DNA of 64,000 bases from Burkholderia pyrrocinia (GCF_001028665.1 NZ_CP011503.1:1116001-1180000); one strand, 5' to 3'. Positions 1-8,744 are shown, numbered from the stretch's first letter. A program made the numbers and translations. The notes: a model not told the origin generated them from the letters alone.

Positions 1-1200
1 CGCGATCGACGGAAACGTCAGCGCAACCGCCGAACGCGCGCCGTACGCGTCGTTGATCGTGCGCGCCAGGTCGTATTCGGTGTGGCGTGCACCCGGCTCG
101 CCGGTCTTCGCCCAGCGCATCGTCTCGGCGATCGCCGCGGAGCTGCGCGCGAACGCATCGCGGAACCGGTCGAGCACCGCGGGCGTCTTCGCGGCCCGCA
201 TCGCCTCGACCGGATTGAAGTCGGCATGGCGCGCGTGCGGCCACACGCGGCGCACCGCATCGACGAGCGCGCAGTTCACCGATTCGAAGCCGTAGCACAC
301 GTGATCGACCGCGAACTGCGCGAGAAAACGCTCGAGCGCCGCGACGTCACGCCGGATCACGTGCAGCGCCGGATACGACTCGAGCGTGACTTCGCAACGG
401 TCGCAGCCTTCCGGCAAGAACAGCGCGACCTCCCCGCCGACCGCGAACAGGAAGCCGAGATGCGACGACGCATTCGGGATGTGATAACCGCGGCTGTTCA
501 GCAGATACGCGAGATCGTCCGACGCGCAGGTGAAGAACGCGGTCGTGCCGTGGTCCGCACCGGTGTGCGCGGCGAGCTTGCGGTTCAGCGTGTCGAGGTT
601 CTGCGCGACGCTCAGGCCGGTCATCGATTCCGGCACCTCGAAGATCGGCCGCTCGACGGCCCAGCCCGGCAGCGCGATCGCGCGGTCGATCTCGCGATCG
701 GCGAGGCTCGTCCAGTCGAGCACCGCGGCCTGCGTCTGCTCGAGCAGCCGGTTGCGCTGAGCGACGCTGATCCGCAACCCGTCGTAGCCGACCCGCGCGA
801 GCCGGCTCGCATGCGCGAGCAACCAGTCGGCCATCGCCTGCCAGATCGTCACGTTCATCCCGAGCTTCTCGATGCGCACGCGCGCCGGATCGCACTGCTG
901 CTCGGCCTGCAGGTGATAACGGCCGTCGACGAACAGTACGAACGGCGGCACGCCGAGCGCCTGCGCGGTCGCCGCGCTCAGGAAGATCCCGCAGCCGGCC
1001 GAGCCGTCGAAGCCCGACAGCGCGTAGCGCGGGTTATTGCTGAGCGGCAGGTACTCGGTGACGTATTCGTCCTGCGACGTGACCACCACCGCGTCGAGCC
1101 GCGCGGCGTCGAGCAGGCGCGACAGGCCGGCCTGCGTATCGGCGACGGACGCGTCGTACGGGGGAAGGCCGGAGAAGCTGTATTTCAGTCGATCGATCAT
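1..1200 (-). CDS. Aminopeptidase P / Xaa-Pro aminopeptidase (M24 family), 3' end outside window
   Basis: The first 400 codons of a gene that runs off the left edge. The ATG is at 1200 and the protein begins MIDRLKYSFSGLPPY. The N-terminal half looks like creatinase/prolidase N-terminal domains: residues about 50-75 hold the LSNNPRYALSGFDGSAG stretch typical of long aminopeptidase P proteins, and a VDGRYHLQAEQQ stretch follows. The M24 pita-bread domain with its metal ligands should lie beyond the window, so activity cannot be judged here. The family removes N-terminal residues that precede proline, using two metal ions in the cytosol. The gene is divergent from the XRE-cupin gene across a 430-bp gap. 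Confidence 0.85.
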   Translation of the reverse strand, partial: MIDRLKYSFSGLPPYDASVADTQAGLSRLLDAARLDAVVVTSQDEYVTEYLPLSNNPRYALSGFDGSAGCGIFLSAATAQALGVPPFVLFVDGRYHLQAEQQCDPARVRIEKLGMNVTIWQAMADWLLAHASRLARVGYDGLRISVAQRNRLLEQTQAAVLDWTSLADREIDRAIALPGWAVERPIFEVPESMTGLSVAQNLDTLNRKLAAHTGADHGTTAFFTCASDDLAYLLNSRGYHIPNASSHLGFLFAVGGEVALFLPEGCDRCEVTLESYPALHVIRRDVAALERFLAQFAVDHVCYGFESVNCALVDAVRRVWPHARHADFNPVEAMRAAKTPAVLDRFRDAFARSSAAIAETMRWAKTGEPGARHTEYDLARTINDAYGARSAVALTFPSIA

Positions 1201-1630
1201 CGGATGCCCACGTTATTCATTGTTGTCGGCGGTCGGCGGCGTGACGCGGCGGGGCGCCTGCCTGAAGCAGGCTTGACGCGACACGGCGCCGATGGCCGGA
1301 CGACGCGCGGCACTGCACGTCGCCGGGCCGCTGTGGCGTGCCAGCGGCAGGTCCGCGGAAATTTTTGTCTCACTTAACTTTGTTTGATGCGCGCGACAGA
1401 ATCTAGAGCAGGCTGAAATTGAGGTCAAGCTAAAATTTTCGTAGGACTAAAATCGGCGGCACGGTGCCGCAGGCAGGCGCGGCGTGGCGTCGCCCGGCGA
1501 CACTGCGCGGTACAATGCGCCGGCATCGTCGTCCCGACGGCCGTGCTTCGTGCGATGCGCGGAAAGCAACGTCCCGGCGACTGCACCGCCCCTCCGCTCG
1601 CCTCCCGACTCGTTGCCACGAAAGAGATTC
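1201..1630. promoter_or_regulatory. Divergent intergenic region between peptidase and XRE-cupin regulator
   Basis: No supported gene. An AT-rich stretch at about 1370-1450 contrasts with the GC-rich surroundings and includes TAAAATTTTCGTAGGACTAAAAT at 1431-1453, with two TAAAAT boxes separated by 11 bases. This is where promoters for both divergent genes would be expected. Autoregulation by the XRE-cupin protein is inference from the layout. Confidence 0.35.
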
Positions 1631-2425
1631 ATGGATTCAGACATCATGCGTATCGGCCAGCGCATTCGCCGCCTGCGCCGGGAAGCGAAGAAGACGCTGC
1701 TGGAAGTCGCGACCGAAGCGAAGCTGTCGGTCGGGTTCCTGTCGCAGGTCGAGCGCCATCTCACGGGCATTTCCCTGTCGTCGCTCGTCAACGTCGCGAA
1801 GGCGCTGGGCGTGCCGCTCGGCGCGCTGATCGACCAGCCGCGCCAGGCGCAGCCCGATTCGCACGAGGGCAGCCGCAAGCCGTACGCGGTCGACAGCGCG
1901 TCGCAGTGGTACGAACGGCTGTCCACCACGTTCGACGGCAGCCAGATCAACGCGGTCAAGGTGCAGATGATGGAAGGCTACCGGTCGGAATGGGTGTCGC
2001 ACGGCGGCGACGAATTCGTCTATGTGCTGACCGGCCGCATCTGCTACACGGTCGGCAAGAAGGATTACCCGCTGGCGCCCGGCGACTCGCTGCACTTCGA
2101 CGCGCGCAAACGGCATCGCGTCGCCAACGTCGGCGACGGGCCCGCCGAGCTGATCGCGGTCAGCACGCTGCCGCTGTTCGACGACAGTTGCGCCGAATTC
2201 GTGTCCGCGACGATGGAAATCAGGCAGCCCGCGCCCGTCGTGCGCACTGCGCCGGGCGAGCCGCGCGTGAGCCGCCGAGAACCGGCGCCGAAACGCGGCC
2301 GCGACGCCGATCCGGCACGGCCGGCCGGCGCGGCGGAAAAGAAGGTTGCCGGCAAGCCGCGCGCATCCGCCGGCAAACGCCCGGCTGCCGCCACCCCGGC
2401 ACGCAAGGCAGCCGCGCGCAAGTAG
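1631..2425 (+). CDS. XRE-family transcriptional regulator with cupin sensor domain and basic C-terminal tail
   Basis: 264 residues in three parts. Residues about 6-60 form a Cro/C1 helix-turn-helix (IGQRIRRLRREAKKTLLEVA, then LSVGFLSQVERHLTGIS). Residues about 100-195 form a small cupin barrel (WVSHGGDEFVYVLTGRICYT, then DSLHFDARKRHRVANVG). Residues about 200-264 are a Lys/Arg/Ala/Pro-rich tail ending PARKAAARK, like histone H1 or AlgP tails. HTH-cupin proteins usually sense a small ligand and control a nearby catabolic or transport gene; the divergent peptidase is the obvious candidate. The family is normally near 180-200 residues, so the tail is an extension. A start at 1646 (MRIGQR) is also possible. 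Function is family-level and the target is inferred. Confidence 0.85.
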   Translation: MDSDIMRIGQRIRRLRREAKKTLLEVATEAKLSVGFLSQVERHLTGISLSSLVNVAKALGVPLGALIDQPRQAQPDSHEGSRKPYAVDSASQWYERLSTTFDGSQINAVKVQMMEGYRSEWVSHGGDEFVYVLTGRICYTVGKKDYPLAPGDSLHFDARKRHRVANVGDGPAELIAVSTLPLFDDSCAEFVSATMEIRQPAPVVRTAPGEPRVSRREPAPKRGRDADPARPAGAAEKKVAGKPRASAGKRPAAATPARKAAARK

Positions 2426-2435
2426 CCGTAACGGC

Positions 2436-2458
2436 CGGCGGGCGCGCGCCGCCCGCCG
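2436..2458. terminator. GC-rich hairpin between convergent genes
   Basis: CGGCGGGC at 2436-2443 pairs with GCCCGCCG at 2451-2458 around a 7-base loop, between the converging 3' ends of the XRE-cupin gene and cca. There is no clear T-tract, so strength is uncertain. Confidence 0.4.
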
Positions 2459-2473
2459 TTGTCATCCCTGTCC

Positions 2474-3715
2474 CTATTCGCCGATCGCGAGCGCCTGCGC
2501 GACGGCCTGGATCCGCGCGCGATGCACGGCCTCCTTGATCTTCTCCGCTTCGCTGCCGATGCCGCGCGCGATCGCGCCGGCATCGACGCTGCGCGCGGCC
2601 GCGAGCGCCACGCGCAGCCGCTCGGCCTGCGGATACGGCTGCGCGTCGAGCCCAAGCCGCCCGCGCGCATCCGATTCGCACGCCTGCAGCATCTCGGCGA
2701 AACGCGCCGGCTTGCGCAGCGCGTCGCTGCGCTCGAACAGCCGCACCAGCGCGGCCGCGCCCATCTCCATCACGCGATGCAGGTTGCCGTGCTCGCGCGC
2801 GACCACGAGCGCGAGATCGCGGCAATCGTTCGGCACGCGCAGCCGCTCGCACAACGGCTTGAGCAGGTCGACGCTGCGGCCCTCGTGGCCGACGTGGCGC
2901 GGCAGCACGTCCGCCGGCGTCGTCGCCTTGCCGAGATCGTGCGTGAGCGCCGCGAAGCGCACCGGCAGCGAATAGCCCTGCTTCGCCGCGTAGTCGACGA
3001 CCATCATCACGTGCACGCCCGTATCGACTTCCGGGTGGTAGTCGGCGCGCTGCGGCACGCCCCACAGCGCATCGACCTCGGGCAGGATGCGCGCGAGCGC
3101 GCCGCAGTCGCGCAGCACCGCGAACATCCGCGACGGCTTCGCCTCCATCAGCCCCCGCGCGATTTCCTGCCACACGCGCTCGGGCACCAGCGCGTCGGCC
3201 TCGCCCGCGTCGACCATCCGCCGCATCAGCGCGAGCGTTTCGCCCGCGACCGTGAAATCCGCGAACCGCGCGGCGAAGCGCGCAATGCGCAGGATCCGCA
3301 CCGGATCCTCGACGAACGCATCGCTCACGTGCCGGAACACGCGCGCGTGCAGGTCGGCCTGCCCGTCGAACGGATCGATCACGGGCCCGACCAGCGCGCC
3401 TTCCGGGCTCACCTCGCGCGCCATCGCGTTGATCGTCAGGTCGCGCCGCGCGAGATCCTCGTCGAGCGTCACGTCCGGCGCGTAATGGAACTGGAAGCCG
3501 TGATAGCCGGCCGCCGTCTTGCGCTCGGTGCGCGCCAGCGCGTATTCCTCCTGCGTCTGCGGATGCAGGAACACCGGGAAATCCTTGCCGACCGGCCGGA
3601 AGCCCTGCGCGGCCATCTGCTCGGGCGTCGCGCCCACCACCACGTAGTCGCGGTCCTGCACGGGCACGCCGAGCAATTCGTCGCGGATCGCACCGCCTAC
3701 TGCGTAGATGTTCAT
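2474..3715 (-). CDS. cca: Multifunctional CCA-adding enzyme (tRNA nucleotidyltransferase)
   Basis: 413 residues. Adds or repairs the 3' CCA end of tRNAs from CTP and ATP without a template. The N-terminus MNIYAVGGAIRD carries the class II GG motif, and D21/D23 in QDRDYVVVG are the catalytic metal-binding acids. RRDLTINAMA and EDPVRILRIARFAARF are family motifs for nucleotide choice and the neck. An HD phosphohydrolase domain follows (FAALTHDLGKATTP), as in the E. coli-type enzyme with phosphatase and phosphodiesterase activities. The start at 3715 gives the standard Cca N-terminus and overlaps the upstream GST stop by 4 bases (ATGA), so the two are probably translationally coupled. Longer in-frame extension upstream is only the GST gene read out of frame. 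Confidence 0.95.
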   Translation of the reverse strand: MNIYAVGGAIRDELLGVPVQDRDYVVVGATPEQMAAQGFRPVGKDFPVFLHPQTQEEYALARTERKTAAGYHGFQFHYAPDVTLDEDLARRDLTINAMAREVSPEGALVGPVIDPFDGQADLHARVFRHVSDAFVEDPVRILRIARFAARFADFTVAGETLALMRRMVDAGEADALVPERVWQEIARGLMEAKPSRMFAVLRDCGALARILPEVDALWGVPQRADYHPEVDTGVHVMMVVDYAAKQGYSLPVRFAALTHDLGKATTPADVLPRHVGHEGRSVDLLKPLCERLRVPNDCRDLALVVAREHGNLHRVMEMGAAALVRLFERSDALRKPARFAEMLQACESDARGRLGLDAQPYPQAERLRVALAAARSVDAGAIARGIGSEAEKIKEAVHRARIQAVAQALAIGE

Positions 3716-4359
3716 GGTTGAGGCTCGTATTCGGCGATCACGTTGGTCTCGCTGCGCGCCGCGTCGATCCAGCGCTGGACGGCCGGCAGCGCCGTCACGC
3801 GCGCCGCATAGCCGGCCGCTTCCGGCGACAGGCCCGGCGCATACGTGTTGAAGCGCATCACGACGGGCGCATACATCGCATCGGCGATCCCGAACTCGCC
3901 GAACAGGAACGGCCCGCCCGACGCCTCGAGGCACGCGCTCCACAGCGCATCGATGCGCGCGACATCGGCGAGCGCGTCGGGCGTCGCGCCGCGCCCCGGC
4001 ATCGACGCGCGCACGTTCATGCCCATCTGCGTGCGCAGCGCCGCGAAGCCCGAATGCATCTCGGCCGCGACGCAGCGCGCATGCGCGCGGTCGAGCGGAT
4101 CTGCCGGCCACATCGGGAACTGCGGATAACGCTCGGCGAGCGTCTCGGCGATCGCGAGCGAATCCCAGATCGCGACACCGTGATCGTCGACCAGGCACGG
4201 CACCTTGCCGGACGGCGAATACTCGAGGATGCGCGCGGCCGTGTCGTCGCGGCGCAGCTCGACCGCGATCTCGTCGAACGGGATGCCGAAATGCGCGAGC
4301 AGCAGCCACGGACGCATCGACCACGACGAGTAGTTCTTGTCTCCAATGACGAGTTTCAT
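3712..4359 (-). CDS. Glutathione S-transferase family protein
   Basis: 215 residues, a complete cytosolic GST. The N-terminal thioredoxin-fold starts MKLVIGDKNYSSWSMRPWLL, with Ser/Tyr residues near position 10-15 that could activate glutathione, then SPSGKVPCLVDD containing the cis-proline and W-DSLAIAETLAE, the usual glutathione-binding Ser with a D/E-S pair. The alpha-helical C-terminal domain follows (FLFGEFGIADAMYAPVVMRF). Substrate unknown; the NYSSWS type is widespread in proteobacteria. It lies directly before cca with a 4-base overlap and 63 bases after the epimerase-like gene, so it probably sits in the same transcript. Confidence 0.88.
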   Translation of the reverse strand: MKLVIGDKNYSSWSMRPWLLLAHFGIPFDEIAVELRRDDTAARILEYSPSGKVPCLVDDHGVAIWDSLAIAETLAERYPQFPMWPADPLDRAHARCVAAEMHSGFAALRTQMGMNVRASMPGRGATPDALADVARIDALWSACLEASGGPFLFGEFGIADAMYAPVVMRFNTYAPGLSPEAAGYAARVTALPAVQRWIDAARSETNVIAEYEPQP

Positions 4360-4422
4360 GACGGTGTTCCGGAAAACGCGAAGGTGGAAAAGGAGGTGCC
4401 GAACGACGGCGCCCGGGCGAGC

Positions 4423-5382
4423 CTAACGGCGCGAGCGGAACCAGTCGAACCGCGACCGCGCCGCGGCGTTGCCGAGATAAGCGGGCGCAATGCTTTCGAG
4501 ACTCGCGGGCGAGATCCCGAGCTCGGGCGCGAGCGGCCCCGACAGCACGTTCGGCACCGACATCGATGCGAGATTATCGCGCGTGATCACCGGTTCGCCG
4601 GGCAGGCATTCGAACACGATTGCCTGCAGCCGCGCGAGCGCGTCGGGCAACCGCACGATGCGCGCCTGCCGGCCGACCAGCGTGCCGCAATAGCGCACCA
4701 GTTGCTCGAGCGTGTAGACGGTCGGGCCGCCGAGCTCGTAGGTCTTGCCGTGCGCGGCCGCGAGATCGAGCGTGTTGACGAACGCGCGCACGACATCGCC
4801 GACGAACACCGGCTGGAAGCGCGCGTCGGGCATCGCGAGCGGCAGCACGGGCACCGTGCGCTGCAGGTTCGCGAACGTGTTGAGGAATGCGTCGCCGGGG
4901 CCGAACACGACCGACGGGCGGAAGATCGTCAGCGCGAGCGAATCGGTCGCCGCGATCGCATGCAGCGCGGCCTCGCCGTCGCCCTTCGAGCGCTGGTACA
5001 TGCTCGCGCCGCGCGAATCGGCGCCGAGCGCGCTCATGTGCAGCAAGCGCTGCACGCCGACCTCGGTGCAGGCGCTCGCGAGCGCGGCCGGCAGCGCGAC
5101 GTGCGCGCGCTCGAAGCCGGGCCCGTACGGCGTGCCGCGGCCGCCGTGCAGCACGCCGACCAGATTGATCGCCGCGTGCGCGCCGGCGACGAAGCGCGCG
5201 AGCGCGCGCGTATCGAGCGCTTCAAGCTCGACGATCTCGACCGGCAGCATCTGCAGGTGGCGCGCGTGGTCGCGCCGCCGCGTGCCGATCCGTACCTGCT
5301 TGCCGGCGTCGATCAGCGCATTGACGAGCCGGCTGCCGATGAAGCCGGTGCCGCCCAGCAGCGCGACGGTCTGGCGATCCAT
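4423..5382 (-). CDS. NAD-dependent epimerase/dehydratase, complex I NDUFA9-like
   Basis: 319 residues. An atypical extended short-chain dehydrogenase: the N-terminal Rossmann motif is VALLGGTGFIGSRLVNALI, followed by INLVGVLHG and a MYQRSKGDGE segment that carries Lys of the active-site region but no classical YxxxK. This pattern matches the NDUFA9-like group of atypical SDRs, which bind NAD(P) but for which enzymatic turnover is uncertain. It lies directly downstream of slt on the same strand and is separated from it by a terminator hairpin at 5401-5427. Substrate and partner are not visible from the sequence. Confidence 0.82.
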   Translation of the reverse strand: MDRQTVALLGGTGFIGSRLVNALIDAGKQVRIGTRRRDHARHLQMLPVEIVELEALDTRALARFVAGAHAAINLVGVLHGGRGTPYGPGFERAHVALPAALASACTEVGVQRLLHMSALGADSRGASMYQRSKGDGEAALHAIAATDSLALTIFRPSVVFGPGDAFLNTFANLQRTVPVLPLAMPDARFQPVFVGDVVRAFVNTLDLAAAHGKTYELGGPTVYTLEQLVRYCGTLVGRQARIVRLPDALARLQAIVFECLPGEPVITRDNLASMSVPNVLSGPLAPELGISPASLESIAPAYLGNAAARSRFDWFRSRR

Positions 5383-5400
5383 TTTCAGAACCTCAAAAGA

Positions 5401-5427
5401 ACACTGCCGCGTCTCGCGCGGCAGTGT
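5401..5427 (-). terminator. Rho-independent terminator after slt
   Basis: A perfect 11-bp stem: ACACTGCCGCG at 5401-5411 and CGCGGCAGTGT at 5417-5427 with a 5-base loop. Read on the minus strand it is followed by TCTTTT. It separates slt from the epimerase-like gene. Confidence 0.75.
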
Positions 5428-5439
5428 GAAGATTGCGAA

Positions 5440-7392
5440 TCAGGGCGAGATCATGCCTAGACGTTTCTTCAACGACTGCGGCTTGCCCTCGAAGAGCGCC
5501 GCGTAGTAGACGGTGTTCGACAGCACGTTCTTCACGTAGTCGCGCGTCTCGTTGAACGGAATCGTCTCTGCGAAGATCGCGCCTTCGATCGGCTGCGTCA
5601 ACACCTGGCGCCACTGGCGCGGCCGGCCCGGGCCCGCGTTGTAGCCGGCGGTGGCCAGCACCGGCGAGCTGTCGAAGTTGTTGAAGATGTCCGCCAGATA
5701 CCAGGTGCCGAGCTGGATGTTGGTATCGATGTCGTGCATCTGCGCGCGCGTGATCGCGCCCATGCCGAGCTTCTTCGCGACCATCTGGGCCGTCGCCGGC
5801 ATCAGCTGCATCAGGCCGCCCGCGCCCACCGACGAACGCGCGCTCGTGATGAAGCGCGATTCCTGGCGGATCAGCCCGTACGCCCATTCGACGTCGAGGC
5901 CCGTCGATTGCGCATAGCGCTCGACGATATTGCGGTACGGCGACGGGTAGCGCAGCGTGAAGTCGTGCTCGGCCTTCGTGCGGTCGGCCGTGTTGACCGT
6001 GCGGTCGAGCAGCTCGACGCGCTTGCCGTATTCGGCGGCCGCAAGCAGTTGGCGATCGGTCATCCCGCGCAGCGGCCAGTTCCATTCGCGGTTGCCTTCG
6101 AGGCGCAGGTTCAGCCCGTAGAAGCGCTGCGCAAGCGCGAAGCCCGGAATCTTGCCCATCGCGTCGACCTCGGCGTCGCTCACCTTCGTGCGCGGCGGGA
6201 TCGTCGTGCGCTGGCCGAGTTCTTCGCCGGCGAGCTGTCCGTAGAAATTGAACTGCCCCGCGACCTGCTCGAATTCCTGGTTCGCCTGCAGCGTGTCGCC
6301 GCTCTGCTTGAGCGCACGCGCATGCCAGTAGATCCACGCCGGATCGCTACGCAGCGACGGCGGCATCTGCTCGATCGACCAGCGCACCATCGGCCAGTTG
6401 CCGGCGAGCAGCGCGGCGCGCGTGCGCCATTCGTAACCCGGGTTCGACAGCGGCGCATTCGCGGATTTCGCGTACCAGACCGACGCCAGCGCCGAGCGCT
6501 TGATCGCGCCCTGGTAACCGATCGCGCCCCACGCGATCGCCTGTTCCTGCTTCGTGAGCGAGCCGGCGACCGACGTCAGCATCCCGGCCGCTGCGTCCGG
6601 ATCGTTGCGCGCCATGCGGCCGAGCGCGATCAGCGCGAGCTGGTGCGACGCCGCGTCGGAGCCGACGCCGCGCGCGAGGTACAGCGGCGGCGCGCTGGTC
6701 GCCTGGTCGAAGCCGGCCGGGCGCGCGCCGAGCGCGTCGACGATCTTGCCGCCGAGCGTCGTGTAGTTCTGCTCGTACGCGAGGCGCGCCTGCTGCCACA
6801 CGTCGTCGCTCGTGAACTGCTGGTTGACCGTGAGCGCGGTGATCAGGTCGACGCACGCGTCGCCGTAGTTCTTCGGCTCGACGAGCAGCGCGCGCGCCGC
6901 CTCGGCGACGTTCTCGCCGCGCGCCGCGCGCGATTCGAGCGCGTAGCACTTGACCTGCGTGTCGTCGTCGAGCACGAAGCGCTTGTATTGATCGTCGAAG
7001 CTGCGCCAGTCGTGGCGCGCGCCGAGCACGAGCAGGTAGTCGTTGCGCATGCGGTCGGCGATCGCCTGGCCGTCGTAGCGCTGCAGGAACGACTGCACGG
7101 GCGCGTCCGGCGCATCGACGCGCGCGCGGCCCGTGGAATCGAACAACTGCGGCTTGATCTGGAAATACTCGACGTAGGACGGGACCGGATAGTTCGGGAT
7201 CATCGACGCGAGCTGTGCGGCTTTCGCGGCGTCGTTGCGGCGCGCGGCTTCGCGAAGCTGCACGAAGACCTGGTCATCCCCGGCGACCGTGTCGTCGCCC
7301 GGTGCGGCGCACGCGGCCGTACCCGCGACGAGCGCGGCGGCCGAAAGTGTCAGCGCGACCGCGCGATATACTCGGAAAAGGCTGTTCGACAT
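5440..7392 (-). CDS. slt: Soluble lytic murein transglycosylase (Slt70 type)
   Basis: 650 residues, close to E. coli Slt70. An N-terminal export signal (RAVALTLSAAALVAGTAACA) ends near residue 28. A long alpha-superhelical U/L region follows, and a C-terminal lysozyme-like domain holds the catalytic Glu511 in GLIRQESRF, then SVGAGGLMQLMPATA and AGYNAGPGRPRQW, the family 1 motifs. It cleaves the MurNAc-GlcNAc bond in periplasmic peptidoglycan, forming 1,6-anhydro-muropeptides. The Cys at the end of the signal does not sit in a good lipobox, so a soluble periplasmic product is more likely than a lipoprotein. The start lies only 8 bases from the divergent cyclo-ligase start. Confidence 0.93.
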   Translation of the reverse strand: MSNSLFRVYRAVALTLSAAALVAGTAACAAPGDDTVAGDDQVFVQLREAARRNDAAKAAQLASMIPNYPVPSYVEYFQIKPQLFDSTGRARVDAPDAPVQSFLQRYDGQAIADRMRNDYLLVLGARHDWRSFDDQYKRFVLDDDTQVKCYALESRAARGENVAEAARALLVEPKNYGDACVDLITALTVNQQFTSDDVWQQARLAYEQNYTTLGGKIVDALGARPAGFDQATSAPPLYLARGVGSDAASHQLALIALGRMARNDPDAAAGMLTSVAGSLTKQEQAIAWGAIGYQGAIKRSALASVWYAKSANAPLSNPGYEWRTRAALLAGNWPMVRWSIEQMPPSLRSDPAWIYWHARALKQSGDTLQANQEFEQVAGQFNFYGQLAGEELGQRTTIPPRTKVSDAEVDAMGKIPGFALAQRFYGLNLRLEGNREWNWPLRGMTDRQLLAAAEYGKRVELLDRTVNTADRTKAEHDFTLRYPSPYRNIVERYAQSTGLDVEWAYGLIRQESRFITSARSSVGAGGLMQLMPATAQMVAKKLGMGAITRAQMHDIDTNIQLGTWYLADIFNNFDSSPVLATAGYNAGPGRPRQWRQVLTQPIEGAIFAETIPFNETRDYVKNVLSNTVYYAALFEGKPQSLKKRLGMISP

Positions 7393-7400
7393 CGTTTTGA

Positions 7401-8009
7401 ATGGAGCGCGAATTGAGCGAAAGCATAGCACGCAACCCTGTGCCGAACCCGAAGGTTGCACTGCGCAAAACGCTGTCCGGCGCGCGTCGCGACGCCGCGT
7501 CGCAGCCCGCCGCGAACGCCGCGCTCGACGCGCGGCTGCGCACGCTCCTCGACCGGCTCGCCCCGCGCACGGTCGGGTTCTACTGGCCGCTGCCGGGCGA
7601 ATTCGATGCGCGCGACGCGGTGCTCGCGTGGTGTGCGGCAGGCGCCGGCCGGCGCGCCGCGCTGCCCGTGATCGGCGAGCGGCACACGCCGCTCGCGTTC
7701 CATGCGTGGGACGCGCACACGCCGATGCGCGAAGGTCATCACCGGATTCCGGAACCGGCGGCGGGAATCGTCGTCGTGCCCGACCTGTTGCTGATTCCCT
7801 GTGTGGGATTCGATCCGCAGCGCTACCGGCTCGGCTACGGCGGCGGCTACTACGACCGCACGCTCGCCGCGTGGCCGGGCGACACGCTGCCCGTGACGGT
7901 CGGCATCGCATACGAAGCGTGCCGCGTCGACGCACTGCCGGCCGAAGCGCACGATCTCGCGCTGCGCTGGATCGTGACCGACGGCGCGCTCTACCCGGCC
8001 GCCGGATGA
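7401..8009 (+). CDS. 5-formyltetrahydrofolate cyclo-ligase
   Basis: 202 residues. ATP-dependent conversion of 5-formyl-THF to 5,10-methenyl-THF, recycling an inhibitory folate. The conserved C-terminal signature is RLGYGGGYYDRTLA, preceded by VPDLLLIPCVGFD; the N-terminal Lys/Arg region (KVALRKTLSGARRDA) fits the ATP-binding end of the family. The ATG at 7401 is used here. A GTG at 7440 in front of PNPKVALRK is a plausible alternative and would leave more room for a promoter next to the divergent slt start. Confidence 0.92.
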   Translation: MERELSESIARNPVPNPKVALRKTLSGARRDAASQPAANAALDARLRTLLDRLAPRTVGFYWPLPGEFDARDAVLAWCAAGAGRRAALPVIGERHTPLAFHAWDAHTPMREGHHRIPEPAAGIVVVPDLLLIPCVGFDPQRYRLGYGGGYYDRTLAAWPGDTLPVTVGIAYEACRVDALPAEAHDLALRWIVTDGALYPAAG

Positions 8010-8083
8010 CGCGGCGCGCGGCGCCACGGTCGTCTTCGCACGCCCGTCAGCGCAACGCCGCGCGCAACCCTTTCCGCAATCGT

Positions 8084-8596
8084 TTACAGCGACGCCGCCG
8101 CGCGCGCGGCCGTGTCGTAGAGGCCCGATGCGTGGCGCAGCAACTGCGCCGCGTCGCCGATCTGCTCGTTGGTGAGCCCGCTGTCCTTCAGCGTCTCGAT
8201 CAGGCAGTGCTCGCGCACCTCGCGATACTTCAGGCACAGGTCGCGGCCCGCGTCGGTCGAGAAGAAGAACACTTCCTTGCCGCTCTTCTCGCTTTTCACA
8301 TAGCCGCGCGCGATCAGTTTTTTCAGCGCATAGGTCGCGACGTGCGTATCCTCGATATTGAGCACGAAGCAGATGTCGGCGAGCTTCTTCTTGCGTTCGC
8401 GATGGCTGACGTGATGCAGCAGCGATACCTCGACCGCCGTCATGTCCTTCGCGCCGGCCGCCGACATGCAGCGCACCATCCAGCGGTTGAACGCGTTGCC
8501 GGCCATGATGAGCCCGTATTCGAGTTCCGACAGCTCCGCGCTCGAATCGGAAACGAGGTGTTCGGATGACACGATCTTGGTCGGGGGACGCTTCAT
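8084..8596 (-). CDS. MarR-like winged-helix DNA-binding protein, probable regulator of pxpBCA
   Basis: 170 residues from the ATG at 8596 (MKRPPTKIVSSEH); a TTG five codons upstream is the other in-frame option. The middle (TAVEVSLLHHVSHRERKKKL, then LNIEDTHVATYALKKLIARG) is a MarR/PadR-style winged helix with a recognition helix around THVATYALKKL, followed by a KSGKEVFFF wing. C-terminal helices would form the dimer interface. It is divergent from the 5-oxoprolinase operon across 148 bp that contains an 18-bp near-palindrome, so control of pxpBCA, by itself or with a ligand, is a reasonable inference. Confidence 0.8.
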   Translation of the reverse strand: MKRPPTKIVSSEHLVSDSSAELSELEYGLIMAGNAFNRWMVRCMSAAGAKDMTAVEVSLLHHVSHRERKKKLADICFVLNIEDTHVATYALKKLIARGYVKSEKSGKEVFFFSTDAGRDLCLKYREVREHCLIETLKDSGLTNEQIGDAAQLLRHASGLYDTAARAAASL

Positions 8597-8682
8597 GGAA
8601 AGGCGGCGCAAGCAGGATGTCAGGGTGTGCCGAGTGTACGTCAGAAGCCCCGGTATACGGGCTAGGCGAAAACGCTTATTGG

Positions 8683-8722
8683 TAAGTTATCGATATCTTA
8701 TTGACAATGTGCGCTAACATTG
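8683..8722. promoter_or_regulatory. Operator candidates between winged-helix regulator and pxpB
   Basis: TAAGTTATCGATATCTTA at 8683-8700 is an 18-bp palindrome broken at only one symmetric pair of positions. It is followed directly by TTGACA (8701-8706), a good -35 hexamer for pxpB, and by a second inverted repeat, CAATGT (8705-8710) and ACATTG (8717-8722). The arrangement fits a repressor site overlapping the pxpB promoter. Confidence 0.45.
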
Positions 8723-8744
8723 CCGTCCGAACCGTGCCAGTCCG

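Noticed and set aside
2474-4324. A 616-codon open frame joining cca and the region before it
   Set aside because: The first 200 residues are the glutathione S-transferase gene read in the wrong frame; Cca itself begins at 3715 with its standard N-terminus.
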